20,036 nucleotides of DNA from an uncultured Elusimicrobia bacterium (GTDB lineage: Bacteria > Elusimicrobiota > Endomicrobiia > Endomicrobiales > Endomicrobiaceae). A program made the position numbers and the translations under genes. Positions within the stretch are counted from its first letter, which is position 1. Each line of letters begins with the position of its first letter. The DNA lies in contig CALGGE010000106.1 of the NCBI GenBank assembly GCA_937916125.1, forward strand, positions 1 to 20,036, written 5' to 3'. Under the pieces are notes generated by a model. The model was not told where the DNA came from, did no database searches, and was given only the letters and a program-made list of their open reading frames with translations. Shown piece after piece: positions 16,066 to 20,036 of the stretch.

Positions 16066-16080
16066 AAATCGTATAATCCG

Positions 16081-16109
16081 TTGACGTCTTTCCGTTAAGA
16101 AGTTTTTAT
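16081..16109 (+). promoter_or_regulatory. Weak candidate promoter before the polyferredoxin gene
   Basis: TTGACG (5 of 6) at 16081-16086 and TTTTAT (4 of 6) at 16104-16109 have a 17-nt spacer in the 64-nt gap. The -10 is poor, so read-through from upstream genes may be as likely. Confidence 0.3.
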
Positions 16110-16129
16110 GAGTTTTTCATGGAGGAAAA

Positions 16130-17503
16130 ATGAATAAAGGGAAAGTGTTTTATTGGCTAAGGTTATGCCTTTCGGCAGTTATATTGATATGTTGTTTTTT
16201 ATCTTTTACCGTTACTTTTGATATATTTGCTAAATTTTTTACGGTACAGCTCGGTGCAGGTATTGCCGGTTTGTTTGCGTCTTTTTCAATAACCGTTCTT
16301 CTTACCGTTTTGGCGATTATAATATTTACTTTTTTATTCGGCAGGTTTTACTGTTCTTTAATTTGTCCGTTGGGAATATTGCAGAACTTTATAGGCTTTT
16401 TGTCGCTTAAGAAAAGTAAAAATTATAAAAATATGGCTAAAACAAGATACACCGTTGCCGCAATAGTATTCGGTGCTTTGTTTGCCGGTTGGGCTGTAGG
16501 ATTGAAAATTTTGGACCCATATACGAATTTCGGTCTTATAGCTTCAAGTATTTTTACGCCTGTTTATAATTTGATAACAAAAAATATACATTACGAGTTT
16601 ACTGTTGCAACTTTGGCAATATCTTTAATTCCGTTTGTAATTTTGATATTTTTAGTTATTTTCAAGAGAAGGTTTTTCTGCACGGCAATCTGTCCCGTAG
16701 GGACTTTGCTCGGATTGTTCGCCAAATACGGTGTTTTCGGGTTGAATATTTCCGATAAATGCATTACCTGCGGAGCCTGCTTTAGAAATTGCCCTGCGGG
16801 AAGCATAAATTTAAAAGATAAAAAAGTTGATAATGAACTCTGTATCAGATGTTTAAAATGTGTTTCCGTTTGTCCCAAGCAGGCAATAACTTACGGTGTT
16901 TATAAAAATAAAAAAAGTACCGAACCTTTCAGTCCGAGCAGAAGGAATTTTATTTTCGGTTCTGCTTTGGTGGTGGGGGGAATAGCCGTCGGCGTCGGAA
17001 GTGCAATTGCAAGAGGAAAGAAATTTCTTCGGGATACCGTTCGTGCTCTTCTTCCTCCCGGTGCAGGTAATTATAACAGATTTTCTTCAAAGTGTACAAA
17101 CTGTCAATTATGTGTGTCTGTCTGCCCGAACAAGGTTATTCATCCGAGATATTTCGGTCATTCTAATATTTATATGGATTTTTCCGAATCTTACTGTAAG
17201 TATAACTGTAACAAATGCAGCACAGTTTGCCCTACCGGTGCAATAAAAAAGATGTCTTTGGAAGAAAAACAGAATTTAAGAATAGGTCTTGCAAAAATAG
17301 ACAGGGATTTATGTATAGCTTGCGGAATATGTGCGTTTAAGTGTCCCGCTAAAGCATTAAGTATAGATGAAACTGCGGACGGTGAAAGAACATTGGTTTA
17401 TAATGCTGCCGTTTGTATAGGGTGCGGTATGTGTCAGGTTTCTTGCCCGCATAAAGCGATAGAAATAGTAGGAATCATCGAACAGACAACTTTGTCATCT
17501 TGA
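16130..17503 (+). CDS. NapH/NapG-like polyferredoxin with internal twin-arginine segment
   Basis: This 457-residue iron-sulfur membrane protein combines two parts. The N-terminal part is like NapH/NosR/YccM: four TM helices within ~8-185, with CPLGILQ and CPVGTLLG motifs at the helix ends, then two CxxCxxCxxxCP clusters (CITCGACFRNCP, CIRCLKCVSVCP) on the likely cytoplasmic side. At 268-293 comes SPSRRNFIFG followed by a hydrophobic helix, a Tat-type signal anchor. The C-terminal part resembles NapG/MauM with four more cluster motifs (CTNCQLCVSVCP, CNKCSTVCP, CIACGICAFKCP, CIGCGMCQVSCP). Such a protein could pass electrons from quinol or ferredoxin across the membrane to the exported aldo/keto reductase. 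GGAGGA precedes ATG 16130. The last three codons and the stop come from a repeat module. The partner reductase is an inference from gene order. Confidence 0.88.
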   Translation: MNKGKVFYWLRLCLSAVILICCFLSFTVTFDIFAKFFTVQLGAGIAGLFASFSITVLLTVLAIIIFTFLFGRFYCSLICPLGILQNFIGFLSLKKSKNYKNMAKTRYTVAAIVFGALFAGWAVGLKILDPYTNFGLIASSIFTPVYNLITKNIHYEFTVATLAISLIPFVILIFLVIFKRRFFCTAICPVGTLLGLFAKYGVFGLNISDKCITCGACFRNCPAGSINLKDKKVDNELCIRCLKCVSVCPKQAITYGVYKNKKSTEPFSPSRRNFIFGSALVVGGIAVGVGSAIARGKKFLRDTVRALLPPGAGNYNRFSSKCTNCQLCVSVCPNKVIHPRYFGHSNIYMDFSESYCKYNCNKCSTVCPTGAIKKMSLEEKQNLRIGLAKIDRDLCIACGICAFKCPAKALSIDETADGERTLVYNAAVCIGCGMCQVSCPHKAIEIVGIIEQTTLSS

Positions 17504-17723
17504 GCGAAGCCGAAAGCTCTCGCCATGTCGTTGTCGTTCGCCGTTCATTATACATTGTACATTGTACATTATACATTGCCGTTCAGTCTGTCATTCTGAA
17601 CGCAGTGAAGAATCCCGTCGTTGCCGTTGCAGTTGGTCGTTGAAACTATTCAACTTTTCAACTATTCAACTCTTCAACTGTCGTTGCCGTTCATTATACA
17701 TTGTACATTGTACATTATACATT
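17493..17723 (+). repeat. Composite repeat, site 4: between polyferredoxin gene and tatA
   Basis: In order: a short TGTCATCTTGAGC...GAAAGCTCT module (17493-17520), a linker, heptamers (17546-17578), a TGTCATTCTGAACG...GAAGAATC module (17589-17614), a linker, TWTTCAAC octamers (17645-17679), a linker, and heptamers (17692-17723). It supplies the stop codon of the preceding gene (TGA at 17501-17503) and ends 3 nt before the tatA ribosome site. The TGTCATTCTGA...GAAGAATC word is a type of intergenic repeat seen in many unrelated bacteria; the heptamer and octamer runs are less familiar. An open frame over 17562-17873 is repeat translation, not a gene. Confidence 0.9.
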
Positions 17724-17737
17724 AAAGGAGGCTTTTC

Positions 17738-17980
17738 ATGTCACTCGGTTTTACTGAAATTTTACTCATTATCATTGCAATCCTTTTGCTGTTCGGAGCA
17801 AAGAGAATCCCCGAACTTGTCAAAGCAATTGCAAGAGCTTCTTACGAGTACAAAAAAGCAAAAGAACTCATAAAGAAAGAATCGGAAGAAATTATCAATG
17901 CCGGCGAACAGAAAGCCGAAGCGGAAAACAAAGCTCAGGCTATTGATGTAAAAGCTGAAGAAAATCCGGAAACAAAATAA
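17738..17980 (+). CDS. tatA: Twin-arginine translocase subunit TatA
   Basis: TatA oligomerises to form the passage for folded Tat substrates across the inner membrane. The 80-residue protein has a short TM helix at ~4-19, the FGAKRIPEL hinge, an amphipathic helix rich in Lys and Arg, and a charged, disordered tail, as expected for TatA/E. AAAGGAGG lies 7 nt before ATG 17738. The stop shares one base with the tatC start (TAATG), so the two are coupled. No separate tatB is found, so this may be a minimal TatAC system in which TatA does both jobs. Two predicted Tat clients are encoded immediately upstream. Confidence 0.93.
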   Translation: MSLGFTEILLIIIAILLLFGAKRIPELVKAIARASYEYKKAKELIKKESEEIINAGEQKAEAENKAQAIDVKAEENPETK

Positions 17981-18687
17981 TGCCGGAATCCGAACAGGAA
18001 AAATTAACTTACCATTTGGCTGAATTAAGGAAAACAATTTTAAGCATTATTATTTGCTTAATTATTTTGTTTCCCTTAGGGTATCTTGTTGCCCCTTATT
18101 GCATAGATTTTCTTATCAAGTGGAGCTTTTCGGGTAAAGAGCTTTCGCTTAATTTTTTTACACCTATGGAAGTGTTCCTCGTAAATTTAAAAACAGCTTT
18201 TGTAATTGCTTTTATATTCGGGTTCCCCTATATTATTTACAAAATATGGAAGTTTTTATTGCCCGCACTATACGATAAAGAAAAAAATTTTTTAAAGACG
18301 GCGGTGTTATGTTCCGGCTTTCTTTTTATTCTCGGTGCGGCAATATGTATCGGCTTTGTATTGCCTTTAATAATTAAATTTTCTATAAGTTTTATGACGG
18401 ACAATATCAAGCCTATTCTCGGGATAAGCAATTTTATAGGGCTTGCGGGATGGTTAATTCTTGTTTTCGGATTGATGTTTCAGTTTCCTATAGCCATATA
18501 TTTTTTGGTTAAATTCGGGATAGTTCCCGTCGAAACACTAAAAGAGAAGAGACCGTATGTGATTGTGATTTTACTTTTTATGGCGGCACTTGTTACTCCG
18601 CCGGACGTTGTATCTCAGTTATTATTATTCATTCCTACATATTTACTTTTTGAGGCAGGATTATTTTTTTCTTCGTTTAATAATTAA
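17980..18687 (+). CDS. tatC: Twin-arginine translocase subunit TatC
   Basis: TatC is the six-helix receptor that binds twin-arginine signal peptides. The protein is 235 residues. It has the conserved HLAELR at residues 12-17, the FFTPMEVF segment, the Lys-rich cytoplasmic loop before FGFPYIIYKIWKFLLPALY, and ALVTPPDVVSQLLLFIP in the last helices. The start overlaps the tatA stop by one base. Its last 11 bases overlap the 3' end of the convergent regulator gene at 18677. It completes a cluster with the exported aldo/keto reductase and the polyferredoxin. Confidence 0.95.
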   Translation: MPESEQEKLTYHLAELRKTILSIIICLIILFPLGYLVAPYCIDFLIKWSFSGKELSLNFFTPMEVFLVNLKTAFVIAFIFGFPYIIYKIWKFLLPALYDKEKNFLKTAVLCSGFLFILGAAICIGFVLPLIIKFSISFMTDNIKPILGISNFIGLAGWLILVFGLMFQFPIAIYFLVKFGIVPVETLKEKRPYVIVILLFMAALVTPPDVVSQLLLFIPTYLLFEAGLFFSSFNN

Positions 18688-18985
18688 TATTATTTTCTTT
18701 CAGTAACAATTTCAATCTCAAAATTTCTTTTTCCAATTCTAAAATCTTAATATCCTTTTTATCGACGGCATCATCATTATTTTTCGAACTGTCAACAAAA
18801 TATTTCAAAGGTTTTCCCGTAGCGTCGGCAATTTTTTTCAAGCTTGTTATCGACGGTTGCCTATCTCCTTTTAACCACCTGCTGATAACGGATTCTCCCA
18901 ATCCTATTTTTTTTGCAAAATTTTGTTGAGTCAATCCTGTTTCTCTTACGGCAAGTTTAATTTTTTCCGCGATATCATTTTTCAT
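18677..18985 (-). CDS. XRE-family HTH transcriptional regulator
   Basis: This is a 102-residue protein with an N-terminal lambda-repressor-like helix-turn-helix at ~6-62 (LTQQNFAKKIGLGESVISRWLKGDRQPSITSLKKIA is the core, split here by family position: recognition helix around ESVISRW). A Lys/Asp linker and a short coiled coil (~76-98) that probably dimerises follow. The start at 18985 has GGGGG at 18999-18995 nine bases upstream; in-frame ATGs at 18994 and 19012 lie too close to this site or on the -10 box. It is convergent with tatC and divergent from the pilin gene. The promoters of the two divergent units overlap a palindrome, so it may repress itself and the pilin gene. Confidence 0.85.
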   Translation of the reverse strand: MKNDIAEKIKLAVRETGLTQQNFAKKIGLGESVISRWLKGDRQPSITSLKKIADATGKPLKYFVDSSKNNDDAVDKKDIKILELEKEILRLKLLLKENNINY

Positions 18986-19011
18986 AAATTTCATCCCCCA
19001 TAAAAACAACA

Positions 19012-19041
19012 ATTATAAAAAAAATACTTGACATTTTTTAA
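19012..19041 (-). promoter_or_regulatory. Candidate promoter for the XRE regulator
   Basis: Read on the minus strand, TTAAAA (4 of 6) at 19041-19036 and a perfect TATAAT at 19017-19012 have an 18-nt spacer. The transcript would start about 20 nt before the ATG at 18985. The -35 box shares bases with the pilin promoter region on the other strand. Confidence 0.45.
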
Positions 19042-19056
19042 CCAAAATGTTAAAAT
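19028..19056 (+). promoter_or_regulatory. Strong sigma70-like promoter for the pilin gene
   Basis: A perfect TTGACA at 19028-19033, a 17-nt spacer, and TAAAAT (5 of 6) at 19051-19056. It is the best promoter in the window. The start point would be near 19063, leaving a leader of about 200 nt before the pilin ATG at 19262. Confidence 0.75.
19036..19055. promoter_or_regulatory. Palindromic candidate operator between divergent promoters
   Basis: The arms TTTTAAC (19036-19042) and GTTAAAA (19049-19055) are perfect inverted repeats around six bases. The 20-bp site fills the space between -35 and -10 of the pilin promoter and covers the -35 box of the XRE promoter. Its size and symmetry suit a dimeric lambda-repressor-like protein. 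A second GTTAAAA half-site occurs at 19141-19147 in the leader. Binding by the neighbouring XRE protein is inferred. Confidence 0.5.
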
Positions 19057-19080
19057 AAGTAAAGCAGACGACGTGAAAGA

Positions 19081-19202
19081 AGAGGGGGAACCCTCTAAAA
19101 ATATATAATATTTATTACATATATCTTATAAGCCGGGCAGGTTAAAACATAGCGTTAACCATAAAAGATAAAACAAAATCTCATCGTATTTATCTCTCGG
19201 CT
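19081..19202 (+). ncRNA. Structured pilin leader (candidate cis-regulatory RNA)
   Basis: A stem AGAGGG / CCCTCT with a GNRA-type GGAA loop lies at 19081-19096. Further on, AGCCG (19131-19135) pairs with CGGCT (19198-19202) and encloses two hairpins: GGTTAA / TTAACC (19140-19145, 19155-19160) and AGATAAA / TTTATCT (19166-19172, 19189-19195). That gives a three-way-junction shape within the ~200-nt leader. I do not recognise a known riboswitch class. The pairings were found by eye, and short AT stems can arise by chance. Confidence 0.35.
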
Positions 19203-19261
19203 ATATTATAGCAAAAAATTTTATTAAATAAAAGAAAAATTTAAAAAAAGGAGAAAAATTC

Positions 19262-19723
19262 ATGAAACACAAAACTAAAGGTTTCACCTTAGTAGAGTTA
19301 GTAATCACAATCGCCATCGTCATCATCCTGTCGGTAATTTCAGTTCCTATTTACAGAGGCTATGTTACAAGGGCACAAATATCTGAAGGCTATGCATTAT
19401 TAGGCACAATACTATCGGCACAGAAGGCTTATTATTCTCAATACGGCAATTTCTTGAAGTACGCCCAAAGCAGTTCGGGAAGTAGTGGGGCTTGGACGAC
19501 TAACGAAGAGGTGTTAGGGATTGACGCAAGAGGAAACAAATACTTCACTTGGTTTCATGTCAACGGCGACAACGACAGGGAAAAATATTGTTTTAATGCC
19601 GGGGCACCAAAACCAGAAGACTTACGAAGCAGTAATAATACTGCGTTGGTATTACAGTACAACATCACAAAAGGTGCTAAAATTGTTGATTATCCCGTAA
19701 ATTATGATAGTTCTTGGGTATAG
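19262..19723 (+). CDS. Type IV pilin / pseudopilin (class III prepilin)
   Basis: The 153-residue prepilin starts with a short charged leader ending in Gly7, followed by FTLVEL, the classic prepilin peptidase site, with Glu at position 5 of the mature protein. A hydrophobic alpha-1 helix runs to ~residue 32. A PIYRGYVTRAQISEGYALL segment follows, then a globular domain from ~60 with VLGIDARGNKYFTWF. Type IV pilins polymerise at the inner membrane into surface fibres for adhesion, motility or DNA uptake. GGAG at 19250-19253 lies 8 nt upstream of the ATG. The gene has its own strong promoter and long leader. From codon ~64 on, its sequence recurs in two headless copies downstream, so the 3' half may be a variable, exchangeable part. 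Confidence 0.92.
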   Translation: MKHKTKGFTLVELVITIAIVIILSVISVPIYRGYVTRAQISEGYALLGTILSAQKAYYSQYGNFLKYAQSSSGSSGAWTTNEEVLGIDARGNKYFTWFHVNGDNDREKYCFNAGAPKPEDLRSSNNTALVLQYNITKGAKIVDYPVNYDSSWV

Positions 19724-19919
19724 CCTGATGTTGGGAAATAGTTTTCTTGTCAACGGCAGCAGCGGCAACGACAGGGAAAAATATTATTTTGATGCCGCAG
19801 CACTAAAACCTGAAGACTTACAAAGCAGTAATAATACTGCGTTGGTATTACTGTACAACATAACAAAAGGTGGTAAATTTGTTGATTATCCCGTAAATTG
19901 GGATAGTTCTTGGAGATAG
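19724..19919 (+). pseudogene. Silent pilin 3' cassette, copy 2 (internally deleted)
   Basis: 19749-19919 aligns with the pilin gene at 19559-19723, including the stop codon, with a net 6-nt insertion and 15 base substitutions. It lacks the leader peptide, the hydrophobic helix, a promoter and a ribosome site. Before it, TTTCTTG is joined directly to TCAACGGC. In the intact gene these words are 103 nt apart, so the copy has lost 103 nt between the similar words TTTCTTG and TTTCATG. Of 12 changed codons, 10 change the amino acid. An open frame from 19704 covers it, but its ATG is inside the pilin gene, so expression as a protein is unlikely. Confidence 0.75.
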
Positions 19920-20036
19920 CCTGCTGGCGGATTATTGAAGTACGCCCAAAGCAGTTCGGGAAGTAGTGGGTATTGGACGAATAACGAAGAGGTGTTAGGG
20001 ATTGACGCAAGAGGAAACAAATACTTCACTTGGTTT
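19920..20036 (+). pseudogene. Silent pilin 3' cassette, copy 3 (cut by window end)
   Basis: 19932-20036 aligns without gaps to 19451-19555 of the pilin gene with 4 substitutions in 105 nt, all of which change amino acids (Phe to Leu, Ala to Tyr, Thr to Asn). It begins right after the stop codon of copy 2, in the same frame, through a short CCTGCTGGCGGA link similar to the CCTGATGTTGGGA after the pilin stop. No start codon or ribosome site is present. The copy runs off the window. Confidence 0.8.

Noticed and set aside
17562..17873. Protein-coding ORF between polyferredoxin gene and tatA
   Set aside because: Its first half is translated repeat sequence and its second half is a shadow of tatA in another frame.
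19081..19202. c-di-GMP (GEMM) riboswitch before the pilin gene
   Set aside because: The conserved GEMM core sequences are not visible; only unrelated short stems are seen.
19704..19919. Separate small gene of 71 codons
   Set aside because: Its ATG lies within the pilin gene, there is no ribosome site, and its body is the second pilin 3' copy without a leader or helix.
19451..20036. Diversity-generating retroelement (template/variable repeat pair)
   Set aside because: Substitutions between the copies are not confined to adenine positions of one copy, they include third-position and indel changes, and no reverse transcriptase is in the window.

Overview
The window is 20,036 bases of AT-rich DNA, probably a complete metagenome contig. 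Positions from about 800 to the end look like a diderm bacterium. It has an LptD-type outer-membrane protein, DAP/lysine synthesis genes for peptidoglycan, Shine-Dalgarno-led genes and a class III prepilin. The gene mix and the pilin style (GFTLVEL start, a conserved GIDARGNKYF stretch) fit Elusimicrobiota, possibly an Endomicrobium relative. That placement is an inference from memory of family features, not from a search. The first ~750-800 bases are eukaryotic: a CCCCAAT-type telomere-like repeat, a short AT-rich leader and the start of a kinesin-13 motor domain, as expected for a ciliate macronuclear chromosome end. This runs in frame into the C-terminal half of a bacterial ComF-like phosphoribosyltransferase. 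An artificial chimera is the simplest explanation.

Layout. 1-1077: telomere/kinesin/ComF junction. 1155-6354: accD, folC, a ROK sugar kinase and an LptD-like protein, tightly packed on the + strand. 6416-8239: endonuclease IV and a RlaP/YcgL-type nucleotidyltransferase. 8257-10391: lysA and dapA behind a good sigma70-like promoter. 10392-13186: an NAD-dependent epimerase and a GT39/ArnT-like membrane glycosyltransferase, both carrying repeat-derived insertions in their coding sequence. 13178-14308: terminator, promoter, a repeat-filled leader and dapB. 14331-18687: an exported DUF1893 protein, a Tat-exported aldo/keto reductase with a ferredoxin tail, a NapH/NapG-like polyferredoxin with an internal twin-arginine segment, then tatA and tatC. 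18677-19056: a convergent XRE regulator whose promoter overlaps a divergent pilin promoter, with a 7-6-7 palindrome between them. 19081-20036: a structured leader, a type IV pilin gene and two promoterless partial copies of its 3' half.

Working together. lysA, dapA and dapB supply DAP and lysine. The DUF1893, AKR-ferredoxin and polyferredoxin genes with tatAC look like one envelope redox module encoded beside its own exporter. The most interesting parts are: (a) the pilin gene followed by silent, headless 3' cassettes that differ almost only by amino-acid replacements, next to an XRE regulator with a candidate operator, which suggests pilin variation by gene conversion; and (b) a composite family of short degenerate tandem repeats (heptamer TACATTR, octamer TWTTCAAC, palindromic TGTCATYYYGA modules) that fills leaders and has entered one coding sequence in frame as a 210-nt block. 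The last 55 bases are identical to 19501-19555, so the contig seems to end because of the pilin repeats, and more cassettes probably lie beyond it.
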